Part shown: positions 34,556 through 44,100 of the stretch, piece by piece
Position numbering within the stretch: position 1 is the stretch's first letter
Layout: each line of letters begins with the position of its first letter
Source of the DNA: Acinetobacter calcoaceticus
Lineage (GTDB): Bacteria; Pseudomonadota; Gammaproteobacteria; Pseudomonadales; Moraxellaceae
Reading direction: 5' to 3'
DNA: 64,000 nt
Assembly: GCF_004345325.1 (NCBI RefSeq)
Contig: NZ_SLVJ01000016.1
Coordinates: 25,360 to 89,359, forward strand
Notes under the pieces: model-generated
Databases searched by the model: none
Told to the model about the DNA's origin: nothing
The model's input: the letters and a program-made list of their open reading frames with translations, nothing else
Position numbers and translations under genes: made by a program

Positions 34556-37500
34556 ACTTTAACTTGTCTGAATGGGCACTGAAAAACAAAGGTCTGATCC
34601 TGTATTGCATGATCTTAATGGCCATTGTCGGTGGGGTGTCCTACTCGAAATTATCCCAAAGTGAAGACCCGCCTTTTACTTTCAAAGCCATGGTGGTGCA
34701 GACCTATTGGCCGGGTGCGACTGCAGAAGAAGTCTCGCTACAGGTCACCGATCGTATCGAGAAAGAGTTGATGCGCACTGGACTGTATGACCGCATCATT
34801 GCCTATTCGCGTCCTGGTGAATCTATGGTGACCTTTATCGCCAAGGACTCACTCAAGTCAAATCAAGTACCTGATGTCTGGTATCAGGTGCGTAAACGAG
34901 TCGGGGACATCAAGGGTCAATTGCCAAGTGGGGTGCAAGGGCCATTTTTTAATGATGAATTTGGCGACACCTTCGGCAATATCTTTGTCTTGACCGGCAA
35001 AGATTATGACTACGCGGTGCTGAAAGAATATGCCGACCGTCTGCAACTACAGCTACAACGGGTTAAAGATGTCGGGAAGGTGGATTTGATTGGTCTGCAA
35101 GATCAAAAAATCTGGATCGAAATCTCCAACACCAAAGCAGCCCAACTGGGTATCCCGGTAACATCGATCCAACAAGCACTACAACAACAAAATGCCATCG
35201 CCAGTGCAGGTTTTTTTGAGACCCCGAGTGATCGAATCCAGATTCGGGTCAGTGGTCAATTACACAGTGTTGAAGACCTGAAAAAAATGCCGCTGTTGAT
35301 CGGTGGTCGCACTTTACAACTGGCCGATGTGGCTGAGGTCTATCGAGGTTTTAGTGATCCCGCTCAACCGCGTATGCGCTTTATGGGCGAAAACGGTATT
35401 GGCATTGCAGTCTCTATGCGCAAGGGCGGCGATATCATTGCCCTCGGTAAGAACATCGAAGCTGAATTTAAAACCTTGCAAAGCAGCCTGCCCCTAGGCA
35501 TGCAATTGCAAAAAGTCTCTGATCAGCCTGTGGCGGTACAGCGCAGTATTCACGAATTCATCCAAGTCTTGGCCGAAGCGGTGATTATCGTGCTGTTGGT
35601 GAGTTTTTTCTCACTGGGCTTCCGTACTGGATTGGTGGTGGCATTTTCCATACCCTTGGTTTTGGCGATGACCTTTGCAGGCATGAGCCTGTTTGATGTC
35701 GGCCTACACAAAATTTCCTTGGGGGCGCTGATCTTGGCGCTGGGACTGCTGGTGGACGATGCCATTATCGCCGTGGAGATGATGGCCATCAAAATGGAGC
35801 AGGGCTATAGTCGGCTTGAAGCGGCAGGCTTTATGTGGAAAACCACGGCCTTTCCAATGCTGACAGGGACTTTGATCACCGCAGCAGGCTTTTTGCCGAT
35901 TGCCACTGCGGCCTCAGGTACAGGTGAATATACCCGTTCAATTTTCCAAGTGGTGACCATCGCTTTGGTGGTGTCTTGGTTTGCAGCCGTGTTATTTGTG
36001 CCGTATTTGGGCGATAAATTACTGCCCGATTATCAAAAAACCACACCACGTATTCGTTGGTATGTGCGTTTATATGCGCGTCTGCGTAAACGCCCTGAAC
36101 CGCAAGCCCCTGCACATCTGCCTGATCAACATATCGATCCGTATCAGAGTCGTTTTTATCAAAAATTTAGAGCCATGGTTGGGTGGTGCCTGGGACATCG
36201 CATCATCGTGATCGGCATTACGATCGCGTTGTTTGTTGGTTCAGTGCTGATGTTTAAAGTGGTTCCGCAACAATTTTTCCCACCTTCTAATCGTACCGAA
36301 ATTTTGGTTGATCTCAAGCTTGAAGAAGGCGCTTCATTAATGGCGACTGAACAAGCGGTGAAAAAGGTCGAGCAATTTCTATCCAAACAAAAAGGCATCG
36401 ACAACTATGTGGCCTATGTGGGTACGGGGTCGCCGCGCTTTTATCTACCCCTTGATCAACAACTGCCACAAGCCAGTTTTGCCCAGTTTGTGGTACTCGC
36501 CACTTCTTTAGATGACCGTAATGAGATCCGTAAATCACTGGATGATCAGATCCGTAAACTGTTGCCTGAAGTCAGAACCCGGGTAACTTTGTTGGAAAAT
36601 GGCCCACCGGTCGGTTATCCAATTCAGTATCGTATCTCTGGTGAGGATTTAAATACCGTTCGTCTCTGGGCGCAACGAGTTGCCAAAGTGGTGAGTGACA
36701 ACCCAAACAACAGCAATGTCCATCTGGATTGGGGGGAGCCTAGCAAGATCATTTCTCTGGAGATTGACCAAGATCGCGCCAGACAAATGGGTGTATCCAG
36801 CGTTGATGTGGCGAACTTTTTAAACAGTTCGATTTCCGGTGCGGTGATTAACCAATACCGTGAAAAGCGTGAATTGATTGATATCCGTTTACGCGGTGAT
36901 CAAGCAGAACGTGTTGATGTGGCTTCTTTATCGAGTTTGGCGGTGCCGACCAGTCAGGGTAAAAGTGTGCCTTTGGCGCAGATTGCCAATATTCAATACA
37001 AATTTGAAGATGGTTTGATCTGGCACCGTAACCGTTTACCGACCATTACCGTACGTGCAGATGTACGCACAAAACTTCAACCCGCAACCGTCGTTAATGA
37101 AATGGCGGAGCCAATGCAACAACTGCGAGCTGAATTACCGAGTGGTTATTTAATCGAAATGGGCGGTACAGTTGAAGAATCGGCCAAGGGACAGTCCTCT
37201 GTTAACGCAGGTATGCCGTTATTTTTGGCGGTGGTATTTACCTTGTTGATGATCCAACTGCGCAGTATGGCGCGTTCCTTTATCGTATTTTTGACCGCAC
37301 CTCTAGGGCTAATTGGTGTAGTTTTATTTTTATTATTGTTTAACAAACCCTTTGGTTTTGTCGCTATGCTTGGCACAATTGCATTATCAGGTATGATTAT
37401 GCGCAATTCGTTGATCCTGATTGACCAGATCGAACAAGATATCCGCGCAGGTCATGACCCTTGGAACGCCATCTTAGACGCCACCGTTCGCCGTTGTAGA

Positions 37501-37686
37501 CCAATTATATTGACCGCCTTGGCTGCGGTACTCGCGATGATTCCGTTATCGCGAAGTATTTTCTTTGGTCCTATGGCTGTGGCGATTATGGGTGGCTTGA
37601 TAATCGCAACTATGCTGACGCTGTTTTTCTTACCCGCCCTGTATGCCACGTGGTTTAAGGTGAAAAAACAAGAGATTAATACTTAG
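34552..37686 (+). CDS. RND family multidrug efflux permease
   Basis: 1044 residues, AcrB-like: twelve membrane helices and two large periplasmic loops. The proton-relay aspartates are in helix 4 (LGLLVDDAIIAVEMM). The porter loop starts TYWPGATAEEVSLQVTDRIE. It differs from AcrB in being of the shorter HAE-1/'ACR_tran' type with PPFTFKAMVV in the first loop. It expels drugs or toxic metabolites with its adaptor, driven by protons. Translationally coupled to the adaptor gene; regulated by the divergent TetR. Substrate unknown. Confidence 0.94.
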   Translation: MNFNLSEWALKNKGLILYCMILMAIVGGVSYSKLSQSEDPPFTFKAMVVQTYWPGATAEEVSLQVTDRIEKELMRTGLYDRIIAYSRPGESMVTFIAKDSLKSNQVPDVWYQVRKRVGDIKGQLPSGVQGPFFNDEFGDTFGNIFVLTGKDYDYAVLKEYADRLQLQLQRVKDVGKVDLIGLQDQKIWIEISNTKAAQLGIPVTSIQQALQQQNAIASAGFFETPSDRIQIRVSGQLHSVEDLKKMPLLIGGRTLQLADVAEVYRGFSDPAQPRMRFMGENGIGIAVSMRKGGDIIALGKNIEAEFKTLQSSLPLGMQLQKVSDQPVAVQRSIHEFIQVLAEAVIIVLLVSFFSLGFRTGLVVAFSIPLVLAMTFAGMSLFDVGLHKISLGALILALGLLVDDAIIAVEMMAIKMEQGYSRLEAAGFMWKTTAFPMLTGTLITAAGFLPIATAASGTGEYTRSIFQVVTIALVVSWFAAVLFVPYLGDKLLPDYQKTTPRIRWYVRLYARLRKRPEPQAPAHLPDQHIDPYQSRFYQKFRAMVGWCLGHRIIVIGITIALFVGSVLMFKVVPQQFFPPSNRTEILVDLKLEEGASLMATEQAVKKVEQFLSKQKGIDNYVAYVGTGSPRFYLPLDQQLPQASFAQFVVLATSLDDRNEIRKSLDDQIRKLLPEVRTRVTLLENGPPVGYPIQYRISGEDLNTVRLWAQRVAKVVSDNPNNSNVHLDWGEPSKIISLEIDQDRARQMGVSSVDVANFLNSSISGAVINQYREKRELIDIRLRGDQAERVDVASLSSLAVPTSQGKSVPLAQIANIQYKFEDGLIWHRNRLPTITVRADVRTKLQPATVVNEMAEPMQQLRAELPSGYLIEMGGTVEESAKGQSSVNAGMPLFLAVVFTLLMIQLRSMARSFIVFLTAPLGLIGVVLFLLLFNKPFGFVAMLGTIALSGMIMRNSLILIDQIEQDIRAGHDPWNAILDATVRRCRPIILTALAAVLAMIPLSRSIFFGPMAVAIMGGLIIATMLTLFFLPALYATWFKVKKQEINT

Positions 37687-37823
37687 TTTTTTTTGCGATT
37701 TTTAGGTGCGAAATATTGAAAAAAACAATATAGTAGCACCTAATCATTAACAGAAAATAACACTTGGAATTTCATTGCAGAATATTGATAAAGCTGGCAG
37801 TGAATTGAGGTAAAAAAACATCC

Positions 37824-38201
37824 ATGGGGCAAGATAATTTAAAACAACATCGACGTTATATTTCTATATCGTATGTATGCATGTTTCTTGCATTGTTTAC
37901 CATTGTGAGCGCAGTCATTTCTTATTGGCTGTCCCGTAAAGTGGTATATGTTGACAATGCAGAAGTCTGGATTCAGGCTCAAGCGTTGTGGGTCATGCGC
38001 AATGTCGTCATGTTTATGCTTCTTGCTGCGTTTGCATCACTTTGGTTTATCCCATTGTTTTTCTTTTATTGGGATAGCATTTTGTGGGTCAAAGCCTGTA
38101 CGGTAATTGGCGTTATCTTTAGCGCTGTCGCGTGGTTATATCTTTTAAATGCCTGTCTAAAGGGCTTTAGCAAATTTATTAAAAATAAAGCCGTGTACTA
38201 A
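37824..38201 (+). CDS. Membrane protein of unknown function upstream of dnaJ
   Basis: 125 residues with three to four hydrophobic helices (ISYVCMFLALFTIVSAVISY, NVVMFMLLAAFASLWFIPLF, AYTVIG-type CTVIGVIFSAVAWLYLL). No family recognised. It ends 91 bases before dnaJ, but a heat-shock-like promoter lies in that gap, so dnaJ need not depend on it. Confidence 0.55.
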   Translation: MGQDNLKQHRRYISISYVCMFLALFTIVSAVISYWLSRKVVYVDNAEVWIQAQALWVMRNVVMFMLLAAFASLWFIPLFFFYWDSILWVKACTVIGVIFSAVAWLYLLNACLKGFSKFIKNKAVY

Positions 38202-38217
38202 TTTTTTTATTTTTCTG

Positions 38218-38245
38218 CTTGTAAATTGATACCTCTACCCCCACG
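38218..38245 (+). promoter_or_regulatory. Putative sigma-32 promoter of dnaJ
   Basis: CTTGTAA at 38218-38224 and CCCCCACG at 38238-38245, 13 bases apart, resemble the heat-shock consensus CTTGAAA / CCCCATnT with one mismatch in the -35 box. It lies 48 bases before the dnaJ start. Confidence 0.5.
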
Positions 38246-38292
38246 TTAGTTCGCAGTAAACTAAAATCAGATTCTGTGGAGCATCGCCAGTT

Positions 38293-39420
38293 ATGGCTAA
38301 ACGTGATTATTATGAGGTTTTGGGTGTATCCAAATCCGCTAGTGATGATGAAATTAAAAAGGCCTACCGTAAGTTGGCGATGAAATATCATCCAGACCGT
38401 AACCCTGACAACCCTGAAGCCGAAGATAAGTTCAAAGAAGCTGCTGAGGCTTATGAGGTCTTATCCGACGGTGATAAACGCAGCATGTATGATCGTATGG
38501 GTCATGGCGCGTTTGAAAATGGCGGTGGTGGCGGTGGCTTTGGTGGTCAAGGCGGCTTTAGCGCTGAAGATATCTTTAGCCAATTTGGCGATATCTTTGG
38601 TGGTGCATTTGGCGGCGGCGGTGGTCGTGGTCAACAACAGCAACGTCAACGCCGTGGATCAGATCTACGCTATGTGATGGAACTGACCCTCGAAGAAGCG
38701 GTCAAAGGCGTCAAAAAAACCATTACCTTTACTGCACCTGCTCCATGTGAGAGCTGTGATGGTAAAGGCTCTAAAAATCCAAAAGATGTTGAAACTTGTG
38801 GTACCTGTCGTGGCGCAGGTCAAGTGCGTATGCAGCAAGGTTTCTTCTCGGTACAACAAGCCTGTGGTACGTGTCGTGGCCAAGGTAAGATCATCAAGAA
38901 CCCATGTCAAAAATGTCATGGCTCTGGTGTTTCTGATCGTCAGCAAACCCTTGAAGTGACGATTCCTGCTGGGGTGGACAATGGCGACCGCGTACGCTTA
39001 AACGGTAAAGGTGAAGCGATTGGTGATGGCCAATCAGGTGATCTATACGTTGAAGTGGTGGTTCGTGAGCACGAAGTGTTCCAACGTGATGGTGCAGATC
39101 TTTATATGGATGTGCCAGTCAGCATTGCTGATGCCGCTTTGGGTAAAGAGATCGAGATCCCGACCCTTGAAGGGCGTGTGAGCTTGAAAATCCCTGAAGG
39201 CACACAAACCGGTAAATTGTTCCGTCTACGTGGCAAAGGGGTTAAACCTGTACGCACCAGCATGCAAGGTGACTTACTCTGCCGTATCGTGATTGAAACT
39301 CCAGTCAATTTGACTGCGCGTCAACGCGAACTGCTTAAAGAGTTACAAGAGACTTTAGATGGTGATGATCATAAATCTTCCCCAAAGAAAAAATCATTCT
39401 TCGATCGTTTATTTGATTAA
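38293..39420 (+). CDS. dnaJ: Chaperone protein DnaJ
   Basis: 375 residues, complete class I DnaJ. The J domain carries HPD at residues 33-35, followed by a Gly/Phe-rich linker ([13 protein letters not shown]), four CxxCxGxG zinc motifs ([33 protein letters not shown]), and the C-terminal substrate-binding domains. It delivers unfolded clients to DnaK and stimulates its ATPase. The gene is separate from grpE-dnaK, which lie 18 kb away on the other strand. GGAGCATCGCCAGTT precedes the ATG; a strong terminator follows. Confidence 0.97.
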   Translation: MAKRDYYEVLGVSKSASDDEIKKAYRKLAMKYHPDRNPDNPEAEDKFKEAAEAYEVLSDGDKRSMYDRMGHGAFENGGGGGGFGGQGGFSAEDIFSQFGDIFGGAFGGGGGRGQQQQRQRRGSDLRYVMELTLEEAVKGVKKTITFTAPAPCESCDGKGSKNPKDVETCGTCRGAGQVRMQQGFFSVQQACGTCRGQGKIIKNPCQKCHGSGVSDRQQTLEVTIPAGVDNGDRVRLNGKGEAIGDGQSGDLYVEVVVREHEVFQRDGADLYMDVPVSIADAALGKEIEIPTLEGRVSLKIPEGTQTGKLFRLRGKGVKPVRTSMQGDLLCRIVIETPVNLTARQRELLKELQETLDGDDHKSSPKKKSFFDRLFD

Positions 39421-39447
39421 TTCAATTTAATCGGTCTATCGAAGCGA

Positions 39448-39476
39448 AAGGGCATATGAAAATATGCCCTTTTTTG
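39448..39476 (+). terminator. Terminator after dnaJ
   Basis: AAGGGCATAT and ATATGCCCTT form the stem with a GAAA loop and a T-run. Its right half begins the junction sequence that is repeated at 40754. Confidence 0.82.
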
Positions 39477-39530
39477 TTTTGGTTTTTGCATTCATATCGG
39501 TTTTGAGAATAATAATATATCTAAAGTTGA
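39464..39530. repeat. Junction repeat X, first copy (after dnaJ terminator)
   Basis: This ~67-bp stretch, from ATGCCCTTTTTTG to ATATATCTAAAGTTGA, recurs at 40754-40821 with roughly one mismatch per seven bases and a single-base indel. It marks the left end of cassette 1. The first bases (ATGCCC-T-run) also resemble the sequence right after the second RNA module at 42864. Confidence 0.8.
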
Positions 39531-39581
39531 CTGGATGGTAAGTGATAACTATATTAACACTTACCGCTTCAGATAAATTCT

Positions 39582-40019
39582 TTATGCTTGATAATATAAT
39601 GCGTCTACTGTGACTTTATCAGCGCTTATAAAATCAGGGTCAACATATATTTTTACAGAAGATATTAAATTATTTTTAAATTCAAAGATGTTACAAAATC
39701 GCCCTTCAGAGACTTTATAATCTGGAAATTGGGTGCCATCAGACATTTCTCCCCACTCTTTACCTTCTACAACTATTTTATTACCAGCATCAATAAATAT
39801 TAAATGATCAATATCGTGTTTTAGCCAATTTAGAATTTTAGACATTCTTATACCAAATTCTTTCATGGCTTGAATCCCTCTATGTTGTCCAAATTTGGGG
39901 AATAAAATTTCAACATCCTCTGTATATAAATCAAATATCCGTATATCTCCCTCATCCACATAACGAAAATATTTTTCAATTAAGCTCTTTTTTTGCTCAA
40001 AATTCATGTCTTCAACCAT
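39582..40019 (-). CDS. NTF2/SnoaL-like protein
   Basis: 145 residues. The cone-shaped NTF2 fold is suggested by SLIEKYFRYVDEGDIRIFDL, YTEDVEILFPKFGQHRGIQA and the strand-rich end (FCNIFEFKNNLISSVKIYVDP). Such proteins are small isomerases, dehydratases or binding proteins. It is divergent from a MerR regulator with a perfect 14-bp palindrome between them, so the regulator most likely controls it. AT-rich relative to dnaJ. It belongs to cassette 1 inserted between dnaJ and dapB. Confidence 0.75.
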   Translation of the reverse strand: MVEDMNFEQKKSLIEKYFRYVDEGDIRIFDLYTEDVEILFPKFGQHRGIQAMKEFGIRMSKILNWLKHDIDHLIFIDAGNKIVVEGKEWGEMSDGTQFPDYKVSEGRFCNIFEFKNNLISSVKIYVDPDFISADKVTVDALYYQA

Positions 40020-40049
40020 TTAAATTAATGAAGCATATAAGATAAACTA

Positions 40050-40063
40050 TGACATTAATGTCA
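40050..40063. promoter_or_regulatory. Putative MerR operator
   Basis: TGACATTAATGTCA is a perfect 14-bp palindrome in the 58-base gap between the NTF2-like gene and merR. On the minus strand it sits just after TTGACC, in the -35 to -10 spacer position typical of MerR-regulated promoters, facing the NTF2-like gene. Confidence 0.65.
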
Positions 40064-40077
40064 AGGTCAAGCGTTTT

Positions 40078-40434
40078 ATGAATTTAGCAAAAGTTTCTTT
40101 GAAAACAGGTGTTAGCCATAGGATGCTCAGGCATTATGAAGCGCTAGGCTTAATCACTCCACAGAGAAGAGCAAATAACTACCGTGAATATTCAGAGTTT
40201 GATATAGCGAAAATAAATAAGATTCAAATACTGAACCAAGCTGGAATACCACTGAAGCAGATACATGAGTTCTTAGCTTGTTTTAATTTGAACGATAAAT
40301 CCTTTGTTTTATGCCCTATTGTGGCGAATAAAATTCATGAGCAAAAAAAATTGATATCTGAGCAAATTGATAAATTAAATGAATGCTATGAAATGCTAGA
40401 TAGTTTCTTGCAAAAACAAACCAAGATCGACTAA
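40078..40434 (+). CDS. MerR family transcriptional regulator
   Basis: 118 residues. N-terminal winged helix: AKVSLKTGVSHRMLRHYEAL, GLITPQRRANNYREYSEFDI; then a coiled-coil dimerisation helix (KKLISEQIDKLNECYEMLDS). Cysteines C88-region (ACFNLN, VLCPIV) are present but not in the metal-binding arrangement of CueR/MerR, so an organic effector is more likely. It should twist the divergent promoter to activate the NTF2-like gene. Confidence 0.87.
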   Translation: MNLAKVSLKTGVSHRMLRHYEALGLITPQRRANNYREYSEFDIAKINKIQILNQAGIPLKQIHEFLACFNLNDKSFVLCPIVANKIHEQKKLISEQIDKLNECYEMLDSFLQKQTKID

Positions 40435-40535
40435 TTGCTTTTCTAATTTTTAAATTGAAGGTACATGATACTTTTGTGAGGGTTCTAAATCTAAGGGTTA
40501 CTGCAATTATCAACCTATCTTACTGCGCAACTTTT

Positions 40536-40756
40536 GTATAAATTTAAATCACCTTTGTGCGCTTTTGCTCACATTGATTTAGGGGTATGGCGACTATCGC
40601 TCTATGGGGTTATTTCCTATGATGGGGACATAGAGAACAGGATGTTCCAACCAACAAAAACAACAAAGCAAAGCACGAGGATCGTGAGGTACGACAGGAG
40701 TTATACCTAAGCGTCAAATACGAAAAAGCCTGACAGGATGTCAGGCTTTTTTTATG
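40536..40756 (+). ncRNA. 221-bp RNA-like module, copy A
   Basis: Nearly identical to 42646-42866: three mismatches in 221 bases and no indel. It has no coding potential but shows RNA features: a CTCTATG/CATAGAG stem (40600-40606 with 40629-40635), a GAACA/TGTTC mini-hairpin (40635-40647), and a rho-independent terminator with GCCTGACA/TGTCAGGC and T-run at the 3' end. I infer a small RNA of about 150-200 nt read rightward. The name is not known to me; Acinetobacter has multi-copy small RNAs, and this may be one. Confidence 0.6.
40723..40754 (+). terminator. Terminator of RNA module A
   Basis: AAAAAGCCTGACA and TGTCAGGCTTTTTTT form a perfect stem around GGA. Textbook rho-independent terminator on the plus strand. 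Confidence 0.88.
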
Positions 40757-40821
40757 CCTTTTTTTGTTTTGGGTTTTGTGTTCATATCAGTTATTAAGAA
40801 TAATAATATATCTAAAGTTGA
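40754..40821. repeat. Junction repeat X, second copy (after RNA module A)
   Basis: Counterpart of 39464-39530 at a distance of 1290 bases. Here it follows directly on the T-run of RNA module A rather than on the dnaJ terminator, so the post-terminator sequence has been recreated. It opens cassette 2. Confidence 0.8.
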
Positions 40822-40874
40822 GTGGAGGTGATGATCCGTTCATTGGGCAAATAGTAAATAGCAAACAACAAATA

Positions 40875-41561
40875 TCAGATTTCAGCGATCAAGTGATGTT
40901 TAGAGCCGATTTCAAAGGCCAGCATTTCGGCTTTATTCAAAGCATGTTCGAAAGAGGCCGTATGTCTATCATCAGCAAATTCCTGATACTCCGAACTAAC
41001 CTCATAGAAATTTTCCACGCCCAAATACTTGCTCAGTGTGCGCAGATGGGGGATTAAGTGATTCATATGATCGCGAATCCCGCCTTGTTCATAACCAAAT
41101 TCTCCGCTGGATGTTATTGCGATCAAGGTCTTTCCTGATAACAGCGGCTTCAATGGAAAATCACCACGAGCGAGATCGAAATCAAAGGTTTTGTTGATCC
41201 GAATGATTTGATCAAACCAAGCTTTGAGTTGTGCTGGCATGCCGTAGTTATACATGGGGAAGGAGATCAAAATAATGTCAGCGACCGCAACCTCAGCGAT
41301 GAGTTCATCAGAACTGAATAAGATACTTTTCTGAGCCTGTGTTCTTTTACTTTCAGGCGTAAATACAGCGTCTATCCAATGCTGCGAGATAAACGCAGGT
41401 GGATTTATCCCGATGTCACGATACAGATACTCATCCATCGGCCATTGATCCATCCAAGACCTAACCAACCGCATGGCAATATTTTTCGATATGGAGTTAT
41501 GATTTGGGTTCGCGTTAGATATAGCTCTTACGCTCGCATCTATATGCAGTAATGTGCTCAT
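40875..41561 (-). CDS. azoR: FMN-dependent NADH-azoreductase
   Basis: 228 residues from ATG 41561. Flavodoxin-like AzoR fold: LLHIDASVRAISNANPNHNS at the N-terminus, ISFPMYNYGMPAQLKAWFD (FMN loop) and AITSSGEFGYEQGG. It reduces quinones and azo compounds by two-electron transfer with NADH, in the cytoplasm. It is divergent from a LysR gene with a 15-bp inverted repeat between, the usual control for quinone-responsive azoreductases. Part of cassette 2. Confidence 0.88.
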   Translation of the reverse strand: MSTLLHIDASVRAISNANPNHNSISKNIAMRLVRSWMDQWPMDEYLYRDIGINPPAFISQHWIDAVFTPESKRTQAQKSILFSSDELIAEVAVADIILISFPMYNYGMPAQLKAWFDQIIRINKTFDFDLARGDFPLKPLLSGKTLIAITSSGEFGYEQGGIRDHMNHLIPHLRTLSKYLGVENFYEVSSEYQEFADDRHTASFEHALNKAEMLAFEIGSKHHLIAEI

Positions 41562-41629
41562 GTTCAATGACCGCTTTAAGTTAAACCTTAAGCCATTTTG
41601 AAAGGAAACATAAGCCTCGACAAATGAAA

Positions 41630-41674
41630 AAATACACCCTATAGATGATCTATATTCACCTATAGGATGTATTT
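41630..41674. promoter_or_regulatory. Putative LysR operator between azoR and lysR
   Basis: AAATACACCCTATAG (41630-41644) and CTATAGGATGTATTT (41660-41674) are inverted with fourteen of fifteen positions matching and a 15-bp spacer. The site ends 14 bases before the lysR start codon, consistent with autoregulation. Confidence 0.65.
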
Positions 41675-41688
41675 CTTGCGAGGGACAA

Positions 41689-42534
41689 ATGCAAGTTTCT
41701 TTACAGGCGTTAAAAGCGTTTGAGGCTGCTGCCCGCTTAGGGAGTTTTAAATTAGCGGCTGAGGAATTAACACTGACACCGACTGCGATTTCACATCACA
41801 TTCGTAATCTAGAAAGTCGCTTAAATGTTAATTTATTTCATAGGCAGGTGAGAAAAATAACCTTGACCGAAGTCGGGGAAAGGCTCGCTACAACACTATC
41901 TGAGGGATTCCGCAAGATAGAAGATGCTTTAGACGAAATTCAAATTGCAGCTCGGGTGCTTCGAGTGACGACCACTTCATCATTGGCGGCTATGGTCTTA
42001 ATTCCTGCACTCAATGAATTTGCCCAAATCCATTCCGATATCTCCATTGAAATATCCACGAGTGAACGCTTAGAAAGCCATTTGTATACGCTGCCAATTC
42101 GATATGGTGATGCATTATCTATTGCCCCCTCAGATATGATTAAGCGTGATTCTTTTAATGTTTTTGCTGCTACGACGATGGATCTTTCCGCATGGCCCAG
42201 TCAGCCTGTGGCACTGTTTATCACTGAATGGAAAAATAAGGCATTACCTGAGCCGCCATTAGATCCTTGGCTGGTAGCAAATGGATTAGATCGGTCAAAT
42301 TTTGTGATCAAAAAATTTGATCAAGAAATTTTTGGCATTCAGCAGGCGCTATCCGCAAACGGTTTGGTATTTTGTTCGCATACGCTCATAGACAAGTTCG
42401 TGGTGGCTAAACTGATGCAACAAGTCGGAACAAGGTCAATAGAATCAAACCTGTGCTATTACATACCGAAGAAAGAAGGCTTCACAAATAAAAATATTCG
42501 TGCATTTATTCAATGGATTGAGATGACTATTTAA
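41689..42534 (+). CDS. LysR family transcriptional regulator (azoR-linked)
   Basis: 281 residues. HTH: LQALKAFEAAARLGSFKLAA, EELTLTPTAISHHIRNLESR, then the effector-binding domain. GAGGGAC lies ahead of the ATG. The N-terminal sequence and length resemble GcvA-type LysR proteins. It most likely activates the divergent azoreductase gene in response to a quinone or electrophile. Confidence 0.9.
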   Translation: MQVSLQALKAFEAAARLGSFKLAAEELTLTPTAISHHIRNLESRLNVNLFHRQVRKITLTEVGERLATTLSEGFRKIEDALDEIQIAARVLRVTTTSSLAAMVLIPALNEFAQIHSDISIEISTSERLESHLYTLPIRYGDALSIAPSDMIKRDSFNVFAATTMDLSAWPSQPVALFITEWKNKALPEPPLDPWLVANGLDRSNFVIKKFDQEIFGIQQALSANGLVFCSHTLIDKFVVAKLMQQVGTRSIESNLCYYIPKKEGFTNKNIRAFIQWIEMTI

Positions 42535-42645
42535 TGTAATGAGTTTGGAGATTGATAAAAAATTAGCTTAGGCGTGATGAAGTCAATACATCCTCAACCT
42601 CGACACGATCCTGCCATCATCCACCGATCTTGCTACGTATTTTTA

Positions 42646-42866
42646 GTATAAATTTCAATCACCTTTGTGCGCTTTTGCTCACATTGATTTAGGGGTATGG
42701 CGACTATCGCTCTATGGGGTTATTTCCTATGATGGGGACATAGAGAACAGGATGTTCCAACCAACAAAAATTACAAAGCAAAGCACGAGGATCGTGAGGT
42801 ACGACAGGAGTTATACCTAAGCGTCAAATACGAAAAAGCCTGACAGGATGTCAGGCTTTTTTTATG
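42646..42866 (+). ncRNA. 221-bp RNA-like module, copy B
   Basis: Second copy of the module at 40536-40756, 2110 bases downstream in the same orientation; mismatches only at 42656 and 42771-42772. The stems (42710-42716 with 42739-42745) and the terminator are conserved. It lies at the end of cassette 2, before the dapB promoter region. Same interpretation and doubts as copy A. Confidence 0.6.
42833..42864 (+). terminator. Terminator of RNA module B
   Basis: Identical hairpin to 40723-40754: AAAAAGCCTGACA / TGTCAGGCTTTTTTT. Confidence 0.88.
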
Positions 42867-43937
<1,071 letters not shown>

Positions 43938-43967
43938 TCGCAGATAACAACTCAGTATCGGCCAAAG

Positions 43968-44009
43968 CTTCAGCCATGCGGGTCAATATGGCTGAGGTTT
44001 TCATTTTTC
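43968..44009 (+). terminator. Probable terminator after dapB
   Basis: CAGCCAT (43971-43977) and ATGGCTG (43988-43994) pair, followed by an imperfect T-rich stretch (AGGTTTTCATTTTT). Confidence 0.5.
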
Positions 44010-44100
44010 GTACAACGGTCATCTAGATCTGTCAGATTAACTTTTAAATATCAATCGCAATATCACTATCCAAACACAACTTGAGTAAAAGAATAATACG

